From the NCBI GenBank assembly GCA_011364975.1, contig RDOE01000011.1, positions 1 through 59,427 of the forward strand: 59,427 nt of DNA. The letters run 5' to 3'. Each line of letters opens with the position of its first letter. Position 1 is the stretch's first letter. This DNA is from Promethearchaeota archaeon (GTDB taxonomy: Archaea; Asgardarchaeota; Lokiarchaeia; Sigyniarchaeales; SOKP01). The notes under the pieces were generated by a model. The model ran no database searches. It was not told where the DNA came from and saw only the letters and a list, made by a program, of their open reading frames with translations. This document shows, piece after piece, positions 17,114 to 25,042 of the stretch. Made by a program: the position numbers and the translations under genes.

Positions 17114-17503
17114 ATGCCTGAAGCAAAGAAAATATTAATTGTTGATGATGAACCAGACATTGTCATCCTTACTGAGAAATTTCTTGAATTAGAAAATTAT
17201 GAAACTATTCCTTGTACTAATGGAAATGATGCTTTACAAATTATTGAGCAAGAACATAACGATATAGCGTTAGTATTATTAGATTTGATGATGCCAAACA
17301 TTAGTGGTTATGAAATTTTAAAATCGATTAAATCCAATGAGAAATTTAAAAGGATTTTAGTAGTTCTTTTTACAGTAAAGAGTTTTACTGAGGATATTCA
17401 AAAAGGAAAAGAATTAGGGGCTGATGGCTATTTAGTAAAAGCAGTTTCCGGTAAAGAATTATTAAGTTATGTGAAAACTATTTTAGAAAAACATCCTTCT
17501 TGA
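17114..17503 (+). CDS. Stand-alone response regulator receiver protein 2
   Basis: A paralogue of the protein at 16513-16911, sharing long identical stretches such as FTVKSF and EDIQKGKELGADGY. D11-D12, D57, T87 and K109 are present. The residue after the conserved Lys is Ala, not Pro (LVKA in place of ITKPF), which may change the beta5-alpha5 loop used for signalling. It is 129 residues long, starts at ATG, and lacks the basic tail of its neighbour. The two are a tandem duplication; each has its own AT-rich upstream region. Confidence 0.9.
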   Translation: MPEAKKILIVDDEPDIVILTEKFLELENYETIPCTNGNDALQIIEQEHNDIALVLLDLMMPNISGYEILKSIKSNEKFKRILVVLFTVKSFTEDIQKGKELGADGYLVKAVSGKELLSYVKTILEKHPS

Positions 17504-17608
17504 AATAATAATATTGAAATAATCCTTAATTTTCCTGAGCTTCGTTAAAATTAAATCTTAATGTGTATTTCACTTTATAGTTAGTAGATTAAGAAGAGTT
17601 AGGAAATT

Positions 17609-18625
17609 ATGGTTGATCCCCAGACTGTCACCTTTGGCATTACATTAGTTTTAATTGCTACACCGTTATTTCATTTAGCCGTTGTTTTTCAAAAATTAGG
17701 ACTCATGCAAAGTGAGGAAATTAAGTTTGATAAAGGAATTAAAGGGATCTTACTCACGTTTAAAGAGATTGCTAAAAATAAATGGTGGTTATTAGGAACT
17801 ATATTTGGAATAATCGCGTGGCCTATGTATCTTATGTCTATTGGCCTAGTAGGCTTTATGGTTAGTGAACCAATCAATTCAATCGGAATAATCCTTCTTG
17901 TAATAGTCGCTAATCGATATTTAAAAGAAAAAATTGCATGGTATGAACTATTAGCAATATTATTATTAGCTATTTCTCCAATTTTAATCGCAGCAGCAGG
18001 TATTTCTAAAGTCATTGTAGATCTTTATGCTATGGTTTTTCCCTTGATTATATTTTTAGCAATATCCGGTTCAATTACCATATATTGCTTTATGTTAAGT
18101 GTTAAAAAGAGAGGAACACGTTCAGAAGGATTATATATTATGTTAGTAGGATCTTTGTTGTTAGCAATTGGAGGTGTGTTTACAAATATTTTAGCTCAAG
18201 CAATAATTCAAGCAAATATTAAATTTACATGGTATTTTTGGGTAGAAATATTTTTTGGCATCTTCTGGGGCGATTATCCTCATTTATGGGTATTTTTATC
18301 CTGGTGGCTCATGAGTATTACAAATTTAAGTAGTATAGCTTTCTATCAATCAGCATTTCAAAAAGAGCGTGTCGCAATTGCATTTCCCATATTTGATTCT
18401 ATTGGATTATCTATTCCAATTTTAGCTGGAATATTTGTTTTTCAACAGACTTTTAATAACTATTTTCTATTTTTCATTGGAATAGCACTAATATTAATTG
18501 GTACCTTAACATTAGGACGTTTTCAAACAGAGTTTCAATCTTTGGATTATAACCAATGGAAATTATATCGAAAAAGAATTAAGAAAAAATCAAAAGATAA
18601 TGAGAAAAATCCCATAGCAAATTAA
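17609..18625 (+). CDS. DMT-superfamily transporter, NIPA-like
   Basis: An integral membrane protein with about nine hydrophobic segments, starting near residues 7-27, 57-83, 88-103, 112-131, 137-161 and onward to 300-320. The pattern of two EamA-like halves and the ISKVIV/FIGIALILIGTLTLG ends fit the drug/metabolite transporter group. Spacing is nearest to NIPA-like proteins, some of which transport Mg2+. The last 20 residues are basic and cytoplasmic. Its 3' end overlaps the end of the convergent GH172-like gene by 36 bases. Substrate unknown; a member of another DMT subfamily is possible. Confidence 0.75.
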   Translation: MVDPQTVTFGITLVLIATPLFHLAVVFQKLGLMQSEEIKFDKGIKGILLTFKEIAKNKWWLLGTIFGIIAWPMYLMSIGLVGFMVSEPINSIGIILLVIVANRYLKEKIAWYELLAILLLAISPILIAAAGISKVIVDLYAMVFPLIIFLAISGSITIYCFMLSVKKRGTRSEGLYIMLVGSLLLAIGGVFTNILAQAIIQANIKFTWYFWVEIFFGIFWGDYPHLWVFLSWWLMSITNLSSIAFYQSAFQKERVAIAFPIFDSIGLSIPILAGIFVFQQTFNNYFLFFIGIALILIGTLTLGRFQTEFQSLDYNQWKLYRKRIKKKSKDNEKNPIAN

Positions 18626-19780
18626 ACTGAAAATAGTAATTAGACAAAGACTTTTTCTTATATTATGTAAAATATGTCGTCTAGGTCGCCTTCCTTTTTT
18701 ATCAAGTAATTCTGGAAAGAGGCTGTGATCATGAGGTTCTGTCTGATACCAATATGCTGTAGATGACCAATCATCTTTTCGATGATTATCGTGTCCATGT
18801 TCTATAGTTATCACAATTTTTTGATTGAAGTAAATAGGATCCTCAATGTGATATCGATAATAAGAAATTTTACCCCACCAATTAAAGCCACCAGGCTTTA
18901 TTGTCCCGTGATATGGTGCAAAATATTTCTGACGTTGCCCCCATGCTTGATTTACATAATCTTCAGTACCAGTTCCATGCAATGTTACAACCTGTTTATC
19001 AATATCCTCATCGATAAATATCATGTCATCTCCCTCTCCAGGCCAATTAAAAAACCAAGGCATGAAGGTGATATTATCAATATCTAAATGGCAACCAACA
19101 TAATGTCCCTTCCCAGACGCTTTTAAAATTGTATAATTTTCATTAAGCGGATCAGTATTGCGTCCTCCATATGAAAACTTTATTGGCTTTCTTTTAACAT
19201 ACTTCTTGTTATTTTTTGGATTAACTTTTTTGGGGATGACAGGATTTTCTCTCCTCCATTGAGCATGAAATCGACCAAGCTTAATACCGTCTTGAAAGCC
19301 ATCCTCGTAAAATTCATAATCGATATAATAAAAAAATCGAATTGACTTGCTGGTATCATTTTCTATTGTTATTTTAAATCCATTCGAAAAAGGCATAGGC
19401 CACCAAGAATTAAATCCTTTTCCAGATTGGGGACTCATTTGTAATGGCAAGGATACAAAATTCTTATGTTTAGCATGGCCTAAACCGAAAAAGTCTCCTA
19501 TAGGTACTTCCACACTTGGTTTATCCAATGATTCATTGTCCCAATACATCCTAATAATAATGTTGCGTAGATAATAACGCTCATTACTTGCAATTGTACA
19601 CCAGATATGTCTTATAATCCCTGATCCTTCTACATCTGCTATTTTTACCGTTTCACTCGGACTAATATCTTTCCAGTCATAATTCCCTTCATTTTTGTCA
19701 TAACTAGAAACACGTTTACTCTTAATTGAATCAGACTTTAATTCTATTATATTGTTCAAACTTGAAATACCTAATCTCAT
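18590..19780 (-). CDS. GH172 (DUF2961) glycosidase-like protein with C-terminal membrane tail
   Basis: Members of GH172 split furanosidic bonds such as D-arabinofuranosides or difructose anhydrides. Family segments seen: SSYDKNEGNYDWKDI, IIRHIWCTIAS, VEVPIGDFFGLGHAKHKNF, GEGDDMIFIDED and GTGTEDYVNQAWG, which hold the acidic active-site residues. The preferred start is the ATG at 19780 (MRLGISSL), where the family begins; a GTG five codons earlier also exists. No signal peptide is seen. Unusually, the last 22 residues are hydrophobic (LCLITIFSLICYGIFLIIF) after a basic RPRRH, like a tail anchor. This tail is encoded where the gene overlaps the transporter gene on the other strand. Confidence 0.85.
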   Translation of the reverse strand: MRLGISSLNNIIELKSDSIKSKRVSSYDKNEGNYDWKDISPSETVKIADVEGSGIIRHIWCTIASNERYYLRNIIIRMYWDNESLDKPSVEVPIGDFFGLGHAKHKNFVSLPLQMSPQSGKGFNSWWPMPFSNGFKITIENDTSKSIRFFYYIDYEFYEDGFQDGIKLGRFHAQWRRENPVIPKKVNPKNNKKYVKRKPIKFSYGGRNTDPLNENYTILKASGKGHYVGCHLDIDNITFMPWFFNWPGEGDDMIFIDEDIDKQVVTLHGTGTEDYVNQAWGQRQKYFAPYHGTIKPGGFNWWGKISYYRYHIEDPIYFNQKIVITIEHGHDNHRKDDWSSTAYWYQTEPHDHSLFPELLDKKGRRPRRHILHNIRKSLCLITIFSLICYGIFLIIF

Positions 19781-19933
19781 AGGTTTTATTAGCACTTATT
19801 CCTATATTAATGTTCAAGTCTCATTTTAGTAAATAATTCTGATTTATCATTTATGAAATAAAACCTTAAATAATTAAGAACTCAAGATAATTATAATAGA
19901 ATTTTTTAAAACAATTTTGAAAAGTGAATTAGA

Positions 19934-20605
19934 ATGGTTTTAGAAGCGGAACCTGACAGAATTTCTTTCTTTAAACAATATTTTTCTGTAATCATATTAG
20001 CCGCGAATATTCTTGTATTTATCTGGCAGTTAATGGACCCTACGGGTAATATGCACATTGAAGCAGCATTTGTTCCAGCTGAATTTTTTGCAGGTGAAAA
20101 ACTATGGACAATTTTTACTTCAATGTTTATGCATGGTGATTTTGTTCATATCATTATGAATATGTGGTTTTTCCTTGTAATAACAGATAATTGCGAGCAT
20201 GCAATGGGACATATACTATATTTAATAACATATTTCGCATCAGGTATTTTTGCAACATTACTTCATGCGTGGAGTACAGTGTTTATTCCGTTCTGGGGAG
20301 TGACTTACGCACAATTCATTCCCTCTTTAGGAGCATCCGGTGCTATATTTGGTCTAATGGCAGTATACGCAATCCTTTATCCTAAAAATAAATTTTATAT
20401 TTTAGGTGGAACTTATATGCGAAGAATATCGGCAGGATATTTCATTATTACCTACTTTATAACTGAACTAATGTATGCATTTTTCTCATTTGAATTAACG
20501 GGAACTGCACATTTTGCACATGTAGGTGGTTTTGTAGCAGGAGCAATTATAGCAGGAATCTTTAAAGCAGCAAGAAGACCCTCTTCTCAAAAGAAAAATG
20601 TTTGA
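19934..20605 (+). CDS. Rhomboid-family intramembrane serine protease
   Basis: Cuts membrane proteins within or near the bilayer. The catalytic dyad is S135 in SLGASGAIFG and H196 in AHFAHVGGF. The HGDFVHIIMNMWF segment carries the family's H..H..NM region. It has six hydrophobic segments and 223 residues, the basic six-helix rhomboid. The N-terminus is short and the C-terminus basic (ARRPSSQKKN). It is single and followed after 95 bases by a nucleotide-sugar dehydrogenase on the same strand. Natural substrates cannot be inferred. Confidence 0.93.
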   Translation: MVLEAEPDRISFFKQYFSVIILAANILVFIWQLMDPTGNMHIEAAFVPAEFFAGEKLWTIFTSMFMHGDFVHIIMNMWFFLVITDNCEHAMGHILYLITYFASGIFATLLHAWSTVFIPFWGVTYAQFIPSLGASGAIFGLMAVYAILYPKNKFYILGGTYMRRISAGYFIITYFITELMYAFFSFELTGTAHFAHVGGFVAGAIIAGIFKAARRPSSQKKNV

Positions 20606-20700
20606 ATTTTAACTTAATAAAAACAATCTCAATTTTTTTTTCTCCTAAAATTTTTTGAATAAAGAATTATTAATTCAACCAATATAAAAAGATTAAAGAC

Positions 20701-22101
20701 GTGTTAAAAATGCCTTCTAATAATAATAGACCGGGTTCTCGAACCGAAATCGCAATTATAGGCATGGGATATGTTGGGATCCCCATGGCAGCATTGCTGG
20801 CAGATGTAGATGATTTTTACGTTACGGGAATTCAAAGGAGATCTCAACGCTCTGGTTGGAAGATTGATTGGCTTAATTCTGGAAAAAATCCTTTTGAAGG
20901 AGATGAGCCAGGATTAGATGATTTGATAAAAAGGGTAGTTCAAAATGGTAAGTTTAAAGTTAGTGATAATTACGATGCTGTTGATAATGCGGATTTTATT
21001 CTAATTGATGTGCAAACTCCAGTAGATGATGATCGAATTCCAAGATATGAATCCCTTCTTGAAGTATCTCAGAATATATCTAAACACCTTAAAAAGGGAG
21101 CCACAATTATACTCGAATCTACTGTAGCTCCTGGAACAACTGATAGTTTAGTTTGCCCAATACTGGAAGAAGGAAGTGGCTTAAAAAGGAGTAGAGATTT
21201 CTATCTTGTATTTTCTTTTGAACGAGTTATGCCAGGTAAATTATTGGAATATATTACAGATTTTCCACGAGTGATTGGAGGAGGGTGCAAACAAGCTAAC
21301 GAAAATGCAAAATTTTTATACGGGAAAGTAGTTAAAAAAGCATTGCAAGTTACAGATACTCTCACTGCAGAATTAACCAAATGTATTGAAAATGCTTATC
21401 GAGATGTTAATATCGCATTTGCAAATGAAATGGCTTTGCTCTGTGAGGATTTTAATAGAAATATATATGAAATAATTGGGTTTATAAATCAACGTCATGA
21501 TAGAATGATGCATTATCCTGGATCTGGCGTAGGAGGTCACTGTTTAACCAAGGATCCTTGGTTACTTTTGCATGGATATAATAAGTATACCATCCGTAAG
21601 AATGAAGCTAAAATTAAAATAGTTCCAGATTCCAGAAATTTAAATGATTACATGCCTTATCATATGGTTGAATTAATGGAAGAAGTATTTAGGGAATCAC
21701 ATAAACTTGTTGATAATATAAAGATTGTTTTATTGGGAGTATCCTATAAAGCAAATACAGATGATACTCGAAATACACCTACAGAAAATATTATTAAGGT
21801 ACTCCAGAGTCGATATCATTCTCATAATATAAACTATATTGCTCATGATCCTTATGTTAATGAAAGAGATTATAGACTCACAGAATTAACAACCAATTTT
21901 GATGAAGCGGTTAAAGGGGCTGATGTATTAATATTTGCAACTAATCATAGAGAATATTATGAAATTGATTTAGATGAACTTAAAAAGAAAGTAAGAACTC
22001 CTATTATAATCGACGGGAGGAATATCTTTAACAAGAAAGTTATTGAAGAAAAAGGTTTTATCTACCGTAAAGTTGGTGAAGGTCCGGAAAAACCTTTCTA
22101 A
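20701..22101 (+). CDS. UDP-sugar 6-dehydrogenase family protein (UDP-GlcDH/UDP-ManNAcDH-like)
   Basis: Oxidises the C6 alcohol of a UDP-hexose to a uronate with two NAD+. The N-terminal Rossmann motif is IAIIGMGYVGIPMA, the catalytic Cys is C281 in SGVGGHCLTKDPW, and the C-terminal Rossmann-like half has VVLLGVSYKANTDDTRNTP-type residues. The start is GTG at 20701 or ATG three codons later (20710); the latter is more ordinary. The N-terminal region has a slightly longer insert after the first strand (QRRSQRSGWKIDW). The product would feed surface-glycan synthesis. Whether the substrate is UDP-glucose or UDP-ManNAc is open. Confidence 0.93.
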   Translation: MLKMPSNNNRPGSRTEIAIIGMGYVGIPMAALLADVDDFYVTGIQRRSQRSGWKIDWLNSGKNPFEGDEPGLDDLIKRVVQNGKFKVSDNYDAVDNADFILIDVQTPVDDDRIPRYESLLEVSQNISKHLKKGATIILESTVAPGTTDSLVCPILEEGSGLKRSRDFYLVFSFERVMPGKLLEYITDFPRVIGGGCKQANENAKFLYGKVVKKALQVTDTLTAELTKCIENAYRDVNIAFANEMALLCEDFNRNIYEIIGFINQRHDRMMHYPGSGVGGHCLTKDPWLLLHGYNKYTIRKNEAKIKIVPDSRNLNDYMPYHMVELMEEVFRESHKLVDNIKIVLLGVSYKANTDDTRNTPTENIIKVLQSRYHSHNINYIAHDPYVNERDYRLTELTTNFDEAVKGADVLIFATNHREYYEIDLDELKKKVRTPIIIDGRNIFNKKVIEEKGFIYRKVGEGPEKPF

Positions 22102-22139
22102 ATACCATTCAACAATTTACTATAACTTATTTTTAAATC

Positions 22140-22161
22140 TCAAGTTCTTGCAGAACCTTGA
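22140..22161. terminator. Hairpin between two convergent transcripts
   Basis: TCAAGTTCT, loop TGC, AGAA(C)CTTGA: a 9-bp stem with one bulged C, 39 bases after the ugd-like stop. It could end the plus-strand mRNA or lie in the 3' region of the minus-strand mini-gene at 22214-22351. It lacks the GAA/A internal loop of archaeal SECIS elements. Confidence 0.45.
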
Positions 22162-22213
22162 AATAAATCCTAGCATTTAAAAATTTATCTCAAGAGATTA
22201 TTATTTACTTTTT

Positions 22214-22351
22214 TTACTTATTATTAATTTTGGCTTTCTTTTTTTTTCTAATAGAGTTAATATAGGTGATTATGCCATCCACAATGCCTCATCCTGTACA
22301 AAACTGCTCTTCTTCATAAGGCCGTTTTATTTTATCTTTCCATTCAGACAT
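22214..22351 (-). CDS. Candidate TGA-containing mini-gene (possible CxxU selenoprotein)
   Basis: Not an ordinary uninterrupted frame. From ATG at 22351 it reads MSEWKDKIKRPYEEEQF, then C-T-G, TGA at 22289-22291, then GIVDGIITYINSIRKKKK and a basic end to TAA at 22214. That is 45 residues if TGA is decoded. TGA sits exactly where a second Cys of a CxxC pair would be, the usual place of selenocysteine (CxxU). Asgard archaea are reported to have the Sec machinery, which makes recoding possible. Against it: no strong SECIS was seen nearby, and a small pseudogene with TGC/TGT mutated to TGA would look the same. The rest of this 377-base gap (22102-22478) is AT-rich. Confidence 0.35.
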
Positions 22352-22478
22352 TTTTCTAAGGTGGGTCTATTTTTTTAATTAGAATAAAAAAGAACTAAAT
22401 TAAAAGAATAATTATTATATTTAATAAGAGTTGAATAATTTGTTTATTTATTAGAATAGCGTTAAGAGTGAGTTAAAT

Positions 22479-22757
22479 ATGGTATTTAAAGACTTGAAGC
22501 ATGAACTTGCTGAAATGAGAAAAAGTATGGATAAAATAACTATGGAACTTCATGAAACCAATATTGCTTTAAGAGAGTCGCTGAAGATGACTGCAGACTC
22601 TATTAGAGAGATGAGTGAAAACTTTTCTAAATCATTAGAGCAGACTCTAATTGCTATGCAGGATATGAAAATTCAGATGGACATTAAAGATACCATTATT
22701 AAATCACTTGGTATTGAAGGAATATTACCAGATTTTTTAAAAACAAGAAAAAAGTAA
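22479..22757 (+). CDS. Small coiled-coil protein
   Basis: Ninety-two residues, almost all helical heptads (ELAEMRKSMDKITMELHETN, then ALRESLKMTADSIREMSENF). No membrane segment. It ends PDFLKTRKK. The pattern suggests a rod or oligomerisation unit. No family recognised. The sequence has normal residue use and a clear ATG after an AT-rich region shared with the candidate mini-gene on the other strand. Confidence 0.7.
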   Translation: MVFKDLKHELAEMRKSMDKITMELHETNIALRESLKMTADSIREMSENFSKSLEQTLIAMQDMKIQMDIKDTIIKSLGIEGILPDFLKTRKK

Positions 22758-22808
22758 AGGTTCTATTTTATATTTAGGCATAAAAAATAATATAAAAATA
22801 AATAAATA

Positions 22809-22994
22809 TTATTGATTTTGCCATCTTTTGATAAAAAAATATAGGATAATTAAGGATATTCCATATATTACCGAAACTAGAAACCAGATAAGAGTTTCTT
22901 CTATATTATTTGCATACAATGCTGCTAAAGTGCGATAAATAAAAAAGATGATTAGTATTGATAAGAGTTGAAACCGCTGTTTAATTTTATCCAT
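22809..22994 (-). CDS. Small two-helix membrane protein
   Basis: Sixty-one residues with two hydrophobic segments (LLSILIIFFIYRTLAALYAN and WFLVSVIYGISLIILYFFI), a basic start (MDKIKQR) and a basic end. The ATG is at 22994, one base away from the first possible ATG of the zinc-finger gene on the other strand. Function unknown. The start separation implies that promoters must overlap the opposite coding ends. Confidence 0.55.
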   Translation of the reverse strand: MDKIKQRFQLLSILIIFFIYRTLAALYANNIEETLIWFLVSVIYGISLIILYFFIKRWQNQ

Positions 22995-22995
22995 A

Positions 22996-23280
22996 ATGTC
23001 AATTAATATGCTGTTAAATTTAATTAATAATATTCATAATAATCAATATTATAAAAGACTTAGAATATTAAAAACAGAAATGTTGAAAAAACCACCAAAT
23101 TGTTATATTTGTGGAAAAAATTGTGTTGATATATTAGATAGGTGTCATTATTGTATTTGCGATATTAATATTTGTGATACTTGTTTGAACTCAGTGAAGA
23201 AGAATGATAAAGTATGGATTTGCCCAAGTTGTCATGAAGAAAGGAATATTGATACCAGTAAGTTGTTTCGAGACAAATAA
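22996..23280 (+). CDS. Small treble-clef/RING-like zinc-finger protein
   Basis: Eight cysteines plus His form a cross-brace-like series: CYICGKNC, then DRCHYC, then NICDTC and later ICPSCHEE. This resembles RING/PHD or B-box type zinc fingers, common in eukaryotes and noted in Asgard archaea. The ATG at 22996 is very close to the opposite gene's start; M28 (23077) before KKPPNCYICG is an alternative start that would leave space for promoters. It is 94 residues from the first start. Whether it has ubiquitin-ligase-like activity cannot be told; no E2 or ubiquitin gene is in the window. Confidence 0.6.
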   Translation: MSINMLLNLINNIHNNQYYKRLRILKTEMLKKPPNCYICGKNCVDILDRCHYCICDINICDTCLNSVKKNDKVWICPSCHEERNIDTSKLFRDK

Positions 23281-23335
23281 TAGAATTTATCTCTGACTTT
23301 AATTTGAATTTTAGATATTAATTATTAGGAATGAA

Positions 23336-23407
23336 AAGCCAATGATGAAATATTTATTAATATGATTCTCGGTCTGAAAATGAAATCATCAAGGAAGTCT
23401 GAGGCTT
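23336..23407 (+). ncRNA. C/D-box sRNA candidate
   Basis: Box C ATGATGA at 23342-23348, box D' CTGA at 23374-23377, a weak C' ATGAAAT at 23380-23386 and box D CTGA at 23399-23402. AAGCC at 23336-23340 and GGCTT at 23403-23407 pair perfectly as the terminal stem. Twelve nucleotides separate C' and D, as in archaeal guides. The C-to-D' spacing is longer (25) than usual. It lies in the otherwise empty gap 23281-23496. Such RNAs guide 2'-O-methylation; the D guide is CATCAAGGAAGT, target not identified. Confidence 0.55.
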
Positions 23408-23496
23408 ATTGAGATTTTAAAGCATAAATTAATAGAAACAAAAAATTACAATAAAATAAAAATGAAAAATAGAAAACCAGACTAGGTGAATAATTA

Positions 23497-23982
23497 CTGG
23501 GTAAAATTTCAAAGGTTCTTGAAATAGAAAATTGCAATAATGATGAATTGCTTAGCGTGATTTATAAATCAGATTTTTGGGAAAAAATTGCTCCAACTAA
23601 AAGGATCAACGCAAACTTTGTTGCCCCTAATGTGCTCTATTCCAAAATTCATGATGAGATAGAAATTTTGAAGTTCCCGATTGAAATAGAAGGAGAATTA
23701 GTTTTGATAGATAAAGGAGAAGAGGTAGGGAAAGGAAGAATTATTGAATTTAATGTGAGAAACAATAAAGATATAAAAGAATTAGAGGGTCGAATTCGAG
23801 TTAAGTATTTATCACCAAAAGCATCTAAAGTAGGTATATTTATAGAAAATTTTACTTTAGCAGATAATTTTCTTAAATTATTGGGATCAGCAGCAGAATT
23901 CATTGTTCAGTCGAAAATAACTGATCTTTTGAGAAATTTAGAAAAATTTTGTAAATCTGGTAATCTAGCACAATTTCTTTAA
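23497..23982 (+). CDS. START/SRPBCC-like (CoxG-type) protein, probable CTG start
   Basis: A small lipid- or cofactor-binding-fold protein. The body, FWEKIAPTKRINANFVAPNV to IVQSKITDLLRNLEKF, has the helix-grip layout. The usual family start is about MGKISKVLEI...DEL, and precisely this, GKISKVLEIENCNNDEL, is encoded in frame after CTG at 23497. No ATG, GTG or TTG precedes TTG at 23548, and AGGTGA at 23484-23489 is a good ribosome site 7 bases before CTG. I therefore choose CTG. The alternative TTG start would give 144 residues and cut the first strand. The ligand is unknown. Confidence 0.65.
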   Translation: MGKISKVLEIENCNNDELLSVIYKSDFWEKIAPTKRINANFVAPNVLYSKIHDEIEILKFPIEIEGELVLIDKGEEVGKGRIIEFNVRNNKDIKELEGRIRVKYLSPKASKVGIFIENFTLADNFLKLLGSAAEFIVQSKITDLLRNLEKFCKSGNLAQFL

Positions 23983-24071
23983 TGAAAAATTAATTTTTGT
24001 TTTAACAAAGACATTTATTTAAATTATTAATTATAATACTCAGAGTATTATTTAATAACTTGTAATATATT

Positions 24072-24920
24072 ATGAACATCTGGGTCTTAGATTCTGAAAG
24101 CGGTATTACTCTACTATATAAAGCTTACATGGATCTCCCTTTAGATGAGGATCTTGTGTCTGGACTATTAGCTGCCTTAAATCAATTTACAGTATTTGAA
24201 TTCCAACAAGGGATTGAAAGTATCGATATGGGGGGTTTGCGATGGGTATATCTTGAAGAGAAAGAAGCAAATCTCCTATTTGTAGCAGCAGCAGATAAAA
24301 ATGTTAGTTCAATTATTTTGAAGGCTCGATTAAGTATTATAAAACAAACTTTTCTGGAAAAGTACGTATTAAGTGATCTAGAAAAATGGAAGAAAACATG
24401 GAAAGGAAATACAGACCTCTTTACTCCTTTTAAACAGATTATAGATGAATATTATTCCCAATGGTTAAGAGCAGAAGATATCTCTACAATCGCGGAGTAT
24501 TGGGACATTTTGGGGGTATTCCAACAAATATTAAATCTACTTATGAATGTAATTGAAGCTCATGTGAAACCAAACCAGAGGGAAGTTATCTATAATCGAA
24601 TAGAGTCTATGTTTCAAAATTATTTAACTCATGATTATGTCAAGAATAATCCAGAATTGAGTAAATTTGCGTTTAATAGAATGTCAGGTATTAACATTAT
24701 TAATATAGATCCAACAAATTGTGATATGCTTGTTGTAGAAAAACAAGTTATTAATCTCATAAGAAGAATTGTTGAAATGGTAAAGAAAGAAGAAGGTTAT
24801 TATACCAGTTTAAAATATTTCATTGAAGAAAATATATTTGAGTACTTAATTTCAAATGTTTCATTATTAAATGAATTAAATTTATTCAAATTCTTTTTAA
24901 AGCTTTTCTTATTAAATTAA
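24072..24920 (+). CDS. Longin-like domain protein
   Basis: Residues 1-100 look like a longin domain, the small alpha-beta fold used in eukaryotic vesicle traffic: IWVLDSESGITLLYKAYMDL, ALNQFTVFEFQQGIESID and LLFVAAADK. The remaining 180 residues are helical with no membrane segment (DLEKWKKTWKGNTDLFTPFK, IAEYWDILGVFQQILNLLMN). Longin and roadblock domains are found in numbers in Asgard genomes and pair with small GTPases. A GTPase with a longin-like domain occurs at 49316. It is single on the plus strand with a good ATG. The fold is inferred by pattern; partners unknown. Confidence 0.65.
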   Translation: MNIWVLDSESGITLLYKAYMDLPLDEDLVSGLLAALNQFTVFEFQQGIESIDMGGLRWVYLEEKEANLLFVAAADKNVSSIILKARLSIIKQTFLEKYVLSDLEKWKKTWKGNTDLFTPFKQIIDEYYSQWLRAEDISTIAEYWDILGVFQQILNLLMNVIEAHVKPNQREVIYNRIESMFQNYLTHDYVKNNPELSKFAFNRMSGINIINIDPTNCDMLVVEKQVINLIRRIVEMVKKEEGYYTSLKYFIEENIFEYLISNVSLLNELNLFKFFLKLFLLN

Positions 24921-25042
24921 TATATTAATTCCGTCTCAATTCTTTATTAATGAATACTAAGATTTAACTTAACCTAATGATTTAATTAGATTTATTAAAG
25001 CTTATTTATTTAAAATATTATTGAAAGTCTAAATTCTCTTGG

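Noticed and set aside
22140..22161. SECIS element for the TGA-containing mini-gene
   Set aside because: The hairpin lacks the GAA/A internal loop and the GC-rich neck of archaeal SECIS elements; kept only as a terminator candidate.
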